A DNA stretch of 64,000 bases from Microvirga sesbaniae (lineage in GTDB: Bacteria; Pseudomonadota; Alphaproteobacteria; Rhizobiales; Beijerinckiaceae): the NCBI RefSeq assembly GCF_025460805.1, contig NZ_JAMXFJ010000019.1, positions 1-64,000 on the forward strand, written 5' to 3'. Positions 16,314 to 24,487 of this stretch are shown here, in pieces (position 1 is the stretch's first letter; each line of letters begins with the position of its first letter). The position numbers were made by a program, and so were the translations under genes. The notes under the pieces are model-generated. The model searched no databases and was not told the origin of the DNA. It was given only the letters and a program-made list of their open reading frames with translations.

Positions 16314-17357
16314 TCAAGCGCTGGTGCTGCGCAGCGGAACCGACAGCAGGACCCGCACGAGATCCGCCTGGCGGTTGGTGTCTGTCTTCCGGAACAGGTT
16401 CTTGAGATGGAAGACCACCGTGGTCTGAGCAACCTCCAGTTCCTCGGCGATCTGATCGAGGCGCTTGCCGTCGATCAGCATGAGAGCGACCCGCGTCTCC
16501 GACGGGGTGAGGCCATAGAGCCTCACGAGCGTGTCACCCGAGACCTTGGCCCGCTGCTCGGTGTCGATCACCAGCAGGACGACGGCCTCCGGCCTCTCCT
16601 CGGCGGAGAACCGTTGCCCCGGAATCAGGACGAGATAAGGCCGGCCGCCCGATATGCGCGGGAACGACACGATCTCATCGAGCGACTCCTCCTCGAAGGC
16701 CTTTTCGATGGACGAATGGAGCTTGCTGTTCTGCTTCGCCACCGATCCCTTCAGGATCCCTTGAGAGACGCTCAGGCCGTCGCCCTCGGCCAGGATTCGC
16801 TGCGCCTCCTTGTTCATCACGCGGACGGCGCCCGCTTCGTCGACGATCACGACGCCGACAAGGAAGCGGTCGAACGCGAAGGTGGCCTTGTAGAGCGCAT
16901 CGACCGTGCGCCCCTTGGCGGATTTCAGAATCTCCTGCCAGGATTCTTCGGCCCGATGAACGGCGCTCGTCTGAACCCGGACGACCTGGTCCAGACGGGC
17001 CGCAATGGTCGCGAGCAGGATCTCGTAGTCGATCGGCTTGACGAGATAGTCGTCCGCTCCCGCCTGCTTGCCGCTGAGAACATCGTTCCGTTCCGCCAAG
17101 GCGGTCAGGAAGATGAACGGGATATCGGCCATCGTGCCCTGGTCGCGCAACGCTTTGAGCACATCATAGCCGCCGAGGCCCGGCATGGTGATGTCGCAGA
17201 GGACGAGATCGGGACGATGCCGTTCGAGCAGGCTGAGCGCCTCGCTTCCGTTGGCGGCCTGGAGCACGCGGTAATTGGCTGCCTCCAGCTCCTCGGCGAT
17301 ATCGCCTCTCAGGTCGTCTTCATCTTCAACGCAAAGTATTGTTTTTTGATGGTTCAT
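16314..17357 (-). CDS. Response regulator: REC, PAS-like, LuxR-type HTH
   Basis: 347 residues. The receiver domain (1-125) has the acidic pocket ED at 11-12, phosphoacceptor Asp55 (LVLCDITMPG) and the conserved Lys in YLVKPID. The middle region (about 160-255) reads like a PAS fold (FDRFLVGVVIVDEAGAVRVMNKEAQRIL). The C-terminus (275-340) is a LuxR/FixJ HTH: LTPSETRVALMLIDGKRLDQIAEELEVAQTTVVFHLKNLFRKTDTNRQADLV. It should bind DNA when phosphorylated by the kinase encoded 13 bases upstream. A PAS-like insert between receiver and HTH is uncommon and suggests a second input. Confidence 0.92.
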   Translation of the reverse strand: MNHQKTILCVEDEDDLRGDIAEELEAANYRVLQAANGSEALSLLERHRPDLVLCDITMPGLGGYDVLKALRDQGTMADIPFIFLTALAERNDVLSGKQAGADDYLVKPIDYEILLATIAARLDQVVRVQTSAVHRAEESWQEILKSAKGRTVDALYKATFAFDRFLVGVVIVDEAGAVRVMNKEAQRILAEGDGLSVSQGILKGSVAKQNSKLHSSIEKAFEEESLDEIVSFPRISGGRPYLVLIPGQRFSAEERPEAVVLLVIDTEQRAKVSGDTLVRLYGLTPSETRVALMLIDGKRLDQIAEELEVAQTTVVFHLKNLFRKTDTNRQADLVRVLLSVPLRSTSA

Positions 17358-17370
17358 TGGAGTCTGTCAC

Positions 17371-19515
17371 TCATGCAGCCTGTTGCGTTTGATCGGCACT
17401 CGCTATGGGAAGGTCGAAGGTAAACAAGGATCCGGCCGCCTCATCGCTCTCAACCTGGATCTCGCCCCCATGCAAGTGCATGATCCTCTGGGCGAAATTC
17501 AATCCGATCCCGGTGCCGGCGATCCCGGACGCCGTTCGGGCCCGGTAGAATCGATCGAAGATCTTCGGCAGTTCGTCGGCCGGAATTCCGATGCCCCAGT
17601 CGCGAACCGAGCAGAACGCGCGCGACCCCTCCATCCAGATCTTGATCTCGACGAACGGCTTCTCGCCCGAATACTTGATCGCATTGGACAGGAGATTGAC
17701 GACGACCTGCTCGATGAGCATGCCGTCGCAAAAGACCCTGACCGGGACATCCGGAACATCGAAGCGGATCTCGGCCCGCGCACTGACCTCGCGCTGCCGT
17801 TCGCAGATGTCCATGACGAGGTCGACCAGATTGTAGGAGGCCGGATTGACCTCGATCGTTCCGGCGTCGAGCTTGGCCGCATTCAGGACGCTCTCGACGA
17901 GGCGCGTCAACCGGGTGCCGGCATTGCGGATCTTCTGGACCCGGGTGACGAGCTCGTCCTGCGTCAGATCCGTTCCACGCCGCAGAATGCGCTGGGCGCT
18001 GGAGTCCAGGATGGCGAGCGGCGTCCGAAACTGGTGAGACACCATGGACACGAAATTCCGGTACGCGCTCGTCGTTTCACGCTCTCGGTCGAGGGCCGAT
18101 TCAAGAGCCTTCGCAACCTGCTTGTATCCGGAGATGTCCGTCAGCCGCACGAAGATCGTTGCTCCATCGGCCTTTGTCAGCGAGAGGCGAGCCCAGGTGT
18201 CCTTGCTCACCAGAAGATCCAGCTCGATCTCCTCGAAGGGGGGCTGCGCGTTCACAAGGCGCGCGTCCGCGCCCTCGCACATGGCGAAGCCCTGCAGGAA
18301 GTCCGAGAGGGTCATCTCGTCCTGGCACCACAGGGACACGGGAGCGGCAGCCCAGATCTGTTCGTTGGCGAAAAGGAGCTTTCCCGTCCAGTCGAAGGCC
18401 GCGAAGCCCTCCGACGCGGACTTGATGGCCGCGATCAGGCGGCGTTCGGCCTGACGCAGGGCGGCCGTGCGCTGAAGCACTTTGATCTCGAGGTCGAAGT
18501 TCTGGCGCTCCGCCTGCTTGCGGGCCAGCCATTGCTCCGTCACGTCCCGCATGAACGCGATGCCGAGCTTGCGTTCGGCCATGGAGACAGGAAAGCAGTT
18601 GATCTCCAGGCATCGGTCGTGTCCGTCGGGAGAGACCGCCTCGTGCTCGAAGACCGAGCTCATTCCTTCCGTGGCCCGCAGGAGCGAGCCGATCACGTCT
18701 TCCTGGGCGAAGATCGGGTCAAGCTCCCGCATGTGCTGTCCGACCGCCTGATCGGGCTTGATGTTCAGCAGGTCTTCCATGCCGGGATTCCAGAGCAGGC
18801 ATCGAAGCTGGGCATCGAACATGACAATGCCTTGATCGCTGATGTTGTTGATGACCAGGTCGGAGAGCTCCTGCTCCTGCTTGAGCAGCTGCCGGGCCTG
18901 GGTGGTCTCCTGCACGCCCCTGAACAGGCGAGCGATCAGAAAGGCCGTGCTGATGGCGATCCCGATGATGTAGGCGAAGCTCTCCAAAACATAGCGGAGA
19001 TACAGCGAGTGCCGCTCGGCCCTTTCCTCATGATTGAGCAGCATGACCTTGTTGGCGATTCCCCGCAGCTCCGAGGCCAGATCGTGGGCCAGCATCCCCA
19101 GGCCCGCGGCGGCCTGCGGGTCGACGGCGTTCTCGAGGAGCGGTTCGGCCTCGGTCAGTTGCCGATGGGCCTTCCTGAGGGTCTCGAGGCCACCGACCCG
19201 GGCAATCACCTCGCTCTGATCGCCCTCCAGGAGAAAGGACAGCCGCCTGATCAGGATGGCCGTTCGGAAGGCTGGAGTCTGTTCGGGAGCGGAGAATGTT
19301 TCACCCTTGGCGGCTCGGGCCAGGGTCTCGGCCAGGGCCGATGCTTCGAACTGCGTTTGAGAGATCTCCCACAGGTTGCTGTAGCGATCACCGTGCGGCG
19401 AATCCTGCTCCACGTGCAGCAATCGCCAGACGGTGAACGTGAGTGAGATGGCGAGAACCGCGATCGCCGCGAGAGTGACCAGGGAAGCCTTGTAGTTTCT
19501 CAGTTTGAGCGTCAT
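17371..19515 (-). CDS. Membrane sensor histidine kinase with two PAS domains
   Basis: 714 residues. TM helix 1 (about 8-32) and TM helix 2 (about 195-215, YIIGIAISTAFLIARLF) bracket a periplasmic helical sensor domain. Then come PAS 1 (LVINNISDQGIVMFDAQLRCLLWNPGMEDLL), PAS 2 (IKSASEGFAAFDWTGKLLFANEQIW), the HisKA H-box (SMVSHQFRTPLAIL) and the HATPase domain with the N-box (NLLSNAIKYS), G1 (DWGIGIP), F (FDRFYRA) and G2 (GTGIGL). It pairs with the response regulator just downstream. ATG 19515 overlaps the stop of the preceding small gene as ATGA, which implies translational coupling. Confidence 0.93.
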   Translation of the reverse strand: MTLKLRNYKASLVTLAAIAVLAISLTFTVWRLLHVEQDSPHGDRYSNLWEISQTQFEASALAETLARAAKGETFSAPEQTPAFRTAILIRRLSFLLEGDQSEVIARVGGLETLRKAHRQLTEAEPLLENAVDPQAAAGLGMLAHDLASELRGIANKVMLLNHEERAERHSLYLRYVLESFAYIIGIAISTAFLIARLFRGVQETTQARQLLKQEQELSDLVINNISDQGIVMFDAQLRCLLWNPGMEDLLNIKPDQAVGQHMRELDPIFAQEDVIGSLLRATEGMSSVFEHEAVSPDGHDRCLEINCFPVSMAERKLGIAFMRDVTEQWLARKQAERQNFDLEIKVLQRTAALRQAERRLIAAIKSASEGFAAFDWTGKLLFANEQIWAAAPVSLWCQDEMTLSDFLQGFAMCEGADARLVNAQPPFEEIELDLLVSKDTWARLSLTKADGATIFVRLTDISGYKQVAKALESALDRERETTSAYRNFVSMVSHQFRTPLAILDSSAQRILRRGTDLTQDELVTRVQKIRNAGTRLTRLVESVLNAAKLDAGTIEVNPASYNLVDLVMDICERQREVSARAEIRFDVPDVPVRVFCDGMLIEQVVVNLLSNAIKYSGEKPFVEIKIWMEGSRAFCSVRDWGIGIPADELPKIFDRFYRARTASGIAGTGIGLNFAQRIMHLHGGEIQVESDEAAGSLFTFDLPIASADQTQQAA

Positions 19516-19859
19516 GGCGGCACGACCGACGGCCCTTCGAGCCGCCACTCCCGGCAGAAGGTGCGCGTGGCGTCGCGCGGCGGGAAGCCATGGGCCCCGA
19601 ACGGATCCTCCATGAAGGCCCGCTCGGCGCTTCCATCGATGGCCTGGGCGCTCGCAACCGGCACGAGGGACCTTCTCTCGAGCACCTCCGACGCGGCTCC
19701 GCCCGATGCCGGACGACCTGTCGAGACGATCCGTCCGGTCTTGGTCAAATCACCCCGTCCGACCGCTCCCTTGTCAGAAGGGAGCGGCACTCCATCGGGG
19801 AAATGCATTCCGCTCCCCAGACGAGCCGTCACCGGAACAAGGAACATGAGGTTCAGCAT
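19512..19859 (-). CDS. Small hypothetical protein coupled to the histidine kinase
   Basis: 115 residues ending in an ATGA overlap with the kinase start. The N-terminus (MLNLMFLVPVTARLGSGMHF) is only weakly hydrophobic. The rest has no recognisable domain and is Pro/Gly/Arg-rich. The overlap supports a real gene; the composition, which resembles GC-rich open frames, argues for caution. If real, it could be a small partner of the sensor. The start could also be ATG 19847. Confidence 0.45.
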   Translation of the reverse strand: MLNLMFLVPVTARLGSGMHFPDGVPLPSDKGAVGRGDLTKTGRIVSTGRPASGGAASEVLERRSLVPVASAQAIDGSAERAFMEDPFGAHGFPPRDATRTFCREWRLEGPSVVPP

Positions 19860-20273
19860 AAGCCCACGACCCCGGAGGGATACAATAATACATGCGCATC
19901 ATTGGCGATTTATTGGAAAAAATCCAGTGCCGCGCTTGAGAAAGACACGCCCTCTTTCCATGAGGCATTTTCTCAAGGAACAAGCATAATCATATGAATT
20001 TACATCTATGTCTTCACGATATTCGCACTCCAGCAATATTGCGGTCGGGAGAGACACGATCATTGCGGTTTCCACCGGAAGCCAGATTATACTTCGTCGG
20101 CGACCTTTCTGAATCGTCTCGCAGCCCGTCGAAAACTACACGAAGTCCTGAGACGATCACCTTATGGACGTCAGCAGAACGGGATTGTGCGAGCTTGGCA
20201 GGTGGCGCTATATTTGCGCCCGACTGTCAGCAGGTCCTCTGCCGGCGTTTTCCCGCACATGTGGAGAAACACG
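19860..20273. promoter_or_regulatory. AT-rich divergent intergenic region
   Basis: 414 bases between the kinase operon and the BA14K gene. The segment 19880-20060 is markedly AT-rich for this chromosome and probably holds the promoters on both strands. Short open frames here have no Shine-Dalgarno or recognisable product. I see no RNA gene. Confidence 0.4.
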
Positions 20274-20687
20274 ATGCGCAAACCCATACTGGCCCTCGTC
20301 GGCGCCGCAATGCTGGTGTCGGCCTTGCCCGCGAGCGCCAGCCCTGTTCCGAACCGGACCCTCGCCCAGCTCGACCGGGCGTACCCGAATGAGAGCTACG
20401 CCCAGTATTACCGTCGCGGCTACCGTCCTTATTATGACCGTGACCGGTACTATTATCGGCGCGACAACGGCGCAGCCGTTGCCGCCGGGGTTGCGGGGCT
20501 CGCAGCCGGGGCGCTGATCGCCGGCGCCATCGCCAACCAGGCTCAGGCGCAGCCTGCTGCCCCTCCGCCTCCGGGCACGGTGGATCCGCAGCTCGCCGCC
20601 TATTGCGCCCGCAAGTACCGGTCGTACGATCCGGGGACGGGAACTTTCCTGGCGACGAACGGGATGCGCTACGTCTGCACCTATTAG
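20274..20687 (+). CDS. BA14K-family secreted protein
   Basis: 137 residues. The signal peptide is MRKPILALVGAAMLVSALPASA. A Tyr/Arg-rich stretch (YAQYYRRGYRPYYDRDRYYYRR) is followed by a hydrophobic Ala/Gly segment. The C-terminal BA14K motif is AYCARKYRSYDPGTGTFLATNGMRYVCTY, with the paired cysteines. BA14K proteins were first described as immunoreactive Brucella envelope proteins and have reported lectin-like activity; their role here is unknown. ATG 20274 is preceded by GTGGAGAAAC. Confidence 0.85.
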   Translation: MRKPILALVGAAMLVSALPASASPVPNRTLAQLDRAYPNESYAQYYRRGYRPYYDRDRYYYRRDNGAAVAAGVAGLAAGALIAGAIANQAQAQPAAPPPPGTVDPQLAAYCARKYRSYDPGTGTFLATNGMRYVCTY

Positions 20688-20740
20688 AGCATCGGGCGCA
20701 AAAGTGGGAACCGGTTTTGCGTGAAAAGATGCTCCACAAC
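20688..20740. repeat. Dispersed palindromic repeat, family A, copy 2
   Basis: GAGCATCGGGCGCAAAAGTGG and its inverted arm around CCGGTTTTGCG..GATGCTC, a single palindromic unit starting at the BA14K stop codon. It shares the AAAAGTGG core with the other copies. Confidence 0.7.
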
Positions 20741-20816
20741 AAAAGGTAAATACATCGGGCGTGAGTTCGATGACACGTTCGATGCTTGAGCGATCTGGCG
20801 GCTCCGCCGCATCACG

Positions 20817-20847
20817 GCCCTGCCGCAGCCTTGCGGCAGGGCTTTTT
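20817..20847 (+). terminator. Strong intrinsic terminator
   Basis: An 11-bp perfect stem (GCCCTGCCGCA / TGCGGCAGGGC) with a 4-base loop and TTTTT, about 130 bases after the BA14K stop. It may end that transcript past the palindromic repeat. An unseen small RNA just upstream is a less likely alternative. Confidence 0.8.
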
Positions 20848-20902
20848 CGTAGGCGTCTTGTCCTCGACAGGACGCCGAACCTTTGCCCGACGGACGTGCG
20901 CC

Positions 20903-21053
20903 GTAGAGCAGCGGATCCGATGCTCACCTCCTTGAGCGGCGCATCGTTCGGGCGGACCCGGAGGGCCGCGTCAGCGACCCGAAGGGCCACGCCAGTGACC
21001 CGGAGGGCCGCGCCAGCGAATACCGGGTCCACTTTTCCGCACGATGCGCTAGA
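20903..21053. repeat. Family A mosaic repeat, copy 3, with three tandem 21-bp units
   Basis: The flanks carry GGATCCGATGCTC, GCGCATCG and GCACGATGCGC arms. The interior has three head-to-tail 21-bp units at 20955-20975, 20976-20996 and 20997-21017, each starting GACCCG and containing AGGGCC(G/A)CG. The unit is then followed by GGGTCCACTTTTCC. It lies 97 bases before a small acidic protein gene. Confidence 0.8.
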
Positions 21054-21149
21054 ACAAGGCGAGACCGACCGTAGGCGGGGGGCCGCCGACCCGGCGAGAC
21101 TCTTCCCGCCCCTGCATTCCCGCCAGACGAAAGGCTTAGGATCACCGCA

Positions 21150-21425
21150 ATGGCTCAAGACACTGACAGTGCCGGCACCGTCGTTCCGCCCAATGAGGCC
21201 GCCATTCTGACCTCGGGCAACATGACGGACCTCGAGCTGATTCTTCCTGATCTGGGCGACGAGGATCTGCCCGAGGTCGCGATCTTTCTCGTGGCCTGCG
21301 CCATGCGTTTCCACAGCGATCCCGATTTCGTCCAGGAGCAGTTGGAATGGCTCGTCAGAGCGCACGACCAGGAGGTCGACGAGGGCCTCCGGCCGGATCA
21401 GCTGAACTCCGCCAACGACGACTGA
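21150..21425 (+). CDS. Small acidic hypothetical protein
   Basis: 91 residues, strongly acidic, from ATG 21150 with AGGAT about 8 bases upstream. The sequence TDLELILPDLGDEDLPEVAIFLVACAMRFHSDPDFVQEQLEWLVRAHDQEVDEGL is predicted helical and amphipathic. No signal peptide or known domain is seen. It is flanked on both sides by family A repeats carrying the 21-bp units in opposite orientation. The codon pattern looks genuine. Confidence 0.65.
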   Translation: MAQDTDSAGTVVPPNEAAILTSGNMTDLELILPDLGDEDLPEVAIFLVACAMRFHSDPDFVQEQLEWLVRAHDQEVDEGLRPDQLNSANDD

Positions 21426-21449
21426 CCAGGGCCGCGGCGGAGAACGGCG

Positions 21450-21729
21450 CCAGCGCATCGAGCGGACACAGAGGGCCGCGCCGACCGATGCGTCGCTTCA
21501 GGGATTGAGCATCGGATCCGATGCTCTAGCGCATCGGACGGACCCAGCGGGCCGCGTCAGCGAAAAGTGGACCCGGTATTCGCTGGCGCGGCCCTTGAGG
21601 TCACTGGCGTGGCCCTTCGGGTCGCTGACGCGGCCCTCCGGGTCCGGTTCATCCGATGCGCCGGTCAAGAGAGGGAGCCTCGGATGAATCCCAAAAGTGG
21701 TGTCCACCTTTCACGTCCGAGGCTCTAGT
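21450..21729. repeat. Family A mosaic repeat, copy 4, with three inverted 21-bp units
   Basis: The largest copy, about 280 bp. It has GAGCATCGGATCCGATGCTC, then GCGCATCGGACGG with one forward 21-bp unit. Three tandem units in the opposite orientation follow (21582-21602, 21603-21623, 21624-21644), then a CAAAAGTGG/CCACCTTT hairpin. The units are inverted relative to those at 20955-21017. The repeat runs up to the L,D-transpeptidase stop codon and fills the whole gap. Confidence 0.8.
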
Positions 21730-22711
21730 CGATGAACTCGACCGGGGTCCCCTTCTCGACCATCTTCGACAGTTCCTCGACGTCCCAGTTCGTCAACCTC
21801 ACGCAGCCCTGAGAGTGGGATTTGCCGACCTTCTCCGGATTGGGCGTCCCATGGATCCCGAAGGATTCGACGGAGAGGTCGATCCAGGTGCTCCCCACGG
21901 GGTTGTTCGGACCGGGCTTGATCTCGAACTTCTCCTTCGCCTTCACGCCCTTGAAGGCATAATCGGGATTGTAGGTGTAGTTCGGGTTGGGGGCCACGGC
22001 ACGCACCTTGTGCGAGCCGCTCGGTGCGGGCTTCTCCTCGCTGCCGATCGAGGCCGGGTAAACCGCGACCAGAGCGCCGTCCTTGGCGAGGACGCGCAGG
22101 ACATGCTCGCTCTTGATGATCTCGATCTTTCCGGCCTTCTCGGGTTTCTCGGACCCGGGCTTCGCCTCGACATTGGCCACGGTGATGGACGTGCCGGCCT
22201 TGTCGAAGGATTTTCCGGGGTTCATGGCCTTGAGCAGATCCACATCCATGTGAAACTTTTCGGCCAAGAGCTCCTCGGGGCTGGAATAGCCGAGCCGGTC
22301 GAGACGGGCCTGGTCTTCCAGCTTGTCGGGGATCGTCACGAAGGGCCCTTTCACATCTTCGTCGCGGATCGAATACTCGGTCAGGGCCGGGTCCGATGAC
22401 GTTTCTTTCAGTTTGGACCAGACATCCTCGTCGAGGCTTCCGTCAGGCTTGAGGCCGCGCTCCTTCTCGAAAGCCTTGATGGCATTCTGGAGATTGTCGC
22501 CGTCGTGTCCATCGATCACGCCCGGCGAGAAGCGGGCCCGATCGAGCAGGACCTGCGCCTTGACCAGAACCGGATCGATCTCCTTGCCCCTGCCCTCCTT
22601 CGGCGCCCATTCGGCCTTGTTGACGGATTCGAGATTGAGGTTCCGATCGGCGGCCAGAACCGAAGTCGAGAAACCCAGGATCCCAACAGCCACATACGCA
22701 ACGATCTTCAT
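21725..22711 (-). CDS. L,D-transpeptidase (YkuD domain) with peptidoglycan-binding module
   Basis: 328 residues. It should form 3-3 or lipoprotein cross-links in the periplasmic cell wall. The signal peptide is MKIVAYVAVGILGFSTSVLA. Residues about 45-85 resemble a PG_binding_1 helix bundle (AQVLLDRARFSPGVIDGHDGDNLQNAIKAFEKERGL). A middle region with LysM-like spacing leads to the YkuD domain with His287 (FGIHGTP), His299 and catalytic Cys303 in SHSQGCVRLTNWD. ATG 22711 has GGAGC upstream. It is complete and all catalytic residues are present. Confidence 0.93.
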   Translation of the reverse strand: MKIVAYVAVGILGFSTSVLAADRNLNLESVNKAEWAPKEGRGKEIDPVLVKAQVLLDRARFSPGVIDGHDGDNLQNAIKAFEKERGLKPDGSLDEDVWSKLKETSSDPALTEYSIRDEDVKGPFVTIPDKLEDQARLDRLGYSSPEELLAEKFHMDVDLLKAMNPGKSFDKAGTSITVANVEAKPGSEKPEKAGKIEIIKSEHVLRVLAKDGALVAVYPASIGSEEKPAPSGSHKVRAVAPNPNYTYNPDYAFKGVKAKEKFEIKPGPNNPVGSTWIDLSVESFGIHGTPNPEKVGKSHSQGCVRLTNWDVEELSKMVEKGTPVEFID

Positions 22712-22775
22712 GAAAAGCTCCACTGGCACTACCGTGGACAGACAAAGCCCTGGCTGCGCCCGTGTTCCCGCCGAT

Positions 22776-23549
22776 CTATTGGCAAATCCGATAGTCGCCC
22801 TTGCGCTGGCGCAGATCGAGATGGAGGTGATCGCCATGGTCCGAATCCGAGCCCGGTCCAAGCACCGTATTGAAGATCGGGCAGGCGGCCTTCCGGACAT
22901 TCTCCTGAAAGGTCGCTTCCGAGGAGCCCTCCGTCTGATGGCCGATCGTCAGGGCGGATCTCTTGGCGAACTCGAACCCCATGACATCGAGGCCGTTGCC
23001 GAAGGCGTGCTCGCTCAGCTTCTGGCCATTGCGCTGGTCTCGGCATTGGTAGGAGGTGCCGATGAGAAGCTTCGTCGGCGCGCTCTGAAACCGCCGCTCG
23101 GCTTCGGGCGCTACCACCTCGCTCATCCAGCGTGAGATGCTCTCGGCCACCGGACAATTCATCAGCGAGGCCGGGACGACCGCGACGCCGCCCGGAAGCG
23201 CCGAGACGAGAACCGGATCGTCGACCGAACAGGTATTCTCCTTGACCGGCGGACGCTTTTCGAACCTCAGGCCGAGCTGCGTCAGACGCTGGAGACAGGC
23301 ACCATCCGAGGCGTTGTCGAGATCTGCCTTCTGAGGCGGCGTCTCATTCCGCGGCTCCTTTTCGGCACGCTGCTCGGCCTCCGGCGCAGCCGGTTCGGCG
23401 GGCCTCGGCGGCGGCAGCGGCTCCACCGGACGCTCCGGTCGCGGCGGCGGTAGCGGCGGCACCGGATCCTGGGCCGAGGCGGCAGAGGCAAGCAACGTCA
23501 GTCCGATGACGCTTGCACGACATCCTATCATGCGGCCTCGAAGACCCAT
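22776..23549 (-). CDS. Extensin-like C-terminal domain protein, secreted
   Basis: 257 residues. The signal peptide (to SAASA, residue about 26) is followed by a Pro/Arg-rich linker (PPLPPPRPERPVEPLPPPRP). The extensin_C domain then follows, with four or more cysteines: ACLQRLTQLGL, NCPVAESISRW, IGTSYQCRDQRNGQKLSEHAFGNGLDVMGFE and GPGSDSDHGDHLHLDL. The H..GNGLD and DHGDHLHLD motifs resemble the metal-binding residues of D,D-peptidases of the VanY/MepA type, so a peptidoglycan hydrolase role is likely. It is in the same direction as the L,D-transpeptidase 64 bases away, suggesting a cell-wall pair. The start has GGAGACGGA directly before it. Confidence 0.86.
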   Translation of the reverse strand: MGLRGRMIGCRASVIGLTLLASAASAQDPVPPLPPPRPERPVEPLPPPRPAEPAAPEAEQRAEKEPRNETPPQKADLDNASDGACLQRLTQLGLRFEKRPPVKENTCSVDDPVLVSALPGGVAVVPASLMNCPVAESISRWMSEVVAPEAERRFQSAPTKLLIGTSYQCRDQRNGQKLSEHAFGNGLDVMGFEFAKRSALTIGHQTEGSSEATFQENVRKAACPIFNTVLGPGSDSDHGDHLHLDLRQRKGDYRICQ

Positions 23550-23679
23550 TCCGTCTCCTATTCTCAAGCTCGTTGCCTGTATAACCCTCATGCGCCAAGG
23601 TTCAGTTCCATCTCAGTCTTCCGGGCGCCTTGCACTCGCGCGCCGAAGCTCCAAAATCGTTCATCAGAGGAGAGCCGGC

Positions 23680-24189
23680 GTGAGCACATTCCCGGTGATG
23701 GGGATCAGTCTGGACAGGAGCTTGTCCCTGGTCTCGGCAATGTCGGAGTCGCATGAGAGCCCCTGCACCAGACGCGTCGCCGAGCTGGTGGAGCGTATCG
23801 CCAAGCTTCGAGCGGAGCTGCAGGAGGCCGAGGCGGCGCTCGAATTGGAGAAGACCCGCATGCCCGTGCCGGGCGATTTCGTCCGCTGCCCGCTCACGCG
23901 CTTTTTCGGCCGCGTCACCAAAGTCACGCCGCGGGGCAACGGCAGGCCTTGGATCGAGATCGTGCCCTATCTCGGGCCGAACCTTCCCGGCCATTCCTCG
24001 ATGGACCTGTTCGACAGCTGGGAACTCATCGATCCGCCCGTGGAGGGCGCCGAAGGATCCACGAAGCTTCCAACCATTGCTCCCTTCATGCCCGCGAGCA
24101 CGGATCTCGTCGAGCTGCGCTCCAGCGAGGATGAGATGGAGGCATCCCTGAGACGGCTCTGGTCGCCCTCCGGGGGCATCTCGTCCTAG
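23680..24189 (+). CDS. Hypothetical protein with N-terminal coiled coil
   Basis: 169 residues if begun at GTG 23680, which has AGAGGAGAG 7 bases upstream; ATG 23698 or 23740 would lack such a site. An N-terminal coiled-coil helix (RRVAELVERIAKLRAELQEAEAALELEK) is followed by a compact region, GDFVRCPLTRFFGRVTKVTPRGNGRPWIEIVPYLG, that reads like a small beta-barrel (SH3- or KOW-like). Then comes DLFDSWELIDPP and a disordered tail. I do not recognise the family. It precedes the CDC48-like gene on the same strand, separated by a palindromic repeat. Confidence 0.65.
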   Translation: MSTFPVMGISLDRSLSLVSAMSESHESPCTRRVAELVERIAKLRAELQEAEAALELEKTRMPVPGDFVRCPLTRFFGRVTKVTPRGNGRPWIEIVPYLGPNLPGHSSMDLFDSWELIDPPVEGAEGSTKLPTIAPFMPASTDLVELRSSEDEMEASLRRLWSPSGGISS

Positions 24190-24304
24190 CGCATCGTGCG
24201 GACCCAGCGGGCCGCGTCAGCGACCCGAACGATGCGCCAGCCGAGAGTGGAGCATCGGAATCGATCCCAAAAGCGGGTCCACTTTTCACGTCCGATGCTA
24301 GAGC
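24187..24304. repeat. Dispersed palindromic repeat, family A, copy 5
   Basis: TAGCGCATCGTGCGG..CGATGCGCC carries one 21-bp unit (GACCC..GCGTCAGC). A GAGCATCGGA..TCCGATGCTAG palindrome around the AAAAGCGGG/CCACTTTT hairpin follows. It begins on the stop codon of the preceding gene and ends about 185 bases before the CDC48-like start. Confidence 0.75.
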
Positions 24305-24487
24305 GCGCGGCCGCCCGGCTCCCTCTGCAACATTTCCGGGCATGTTGCGTTGGCCCTGCGGTTTCGTCGCTTGTCGATTGCAGCAGCCTGCGAAGCCTCG
24401 AACGCGTGGCACCCGGGAAGCGCGAGCCTTGGCTTTCCCCTCATCTGCCATCGCACCAACAGCGCTCGAACGATGGGAAGAACAGCA

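Noticed and set aside
20955..21017. CRISPR-like short repeats
   Set aside because: The 21-bp units are directly adjacent with no spacers and no cas genes; they are a tandem repeat inside a palindromic element.
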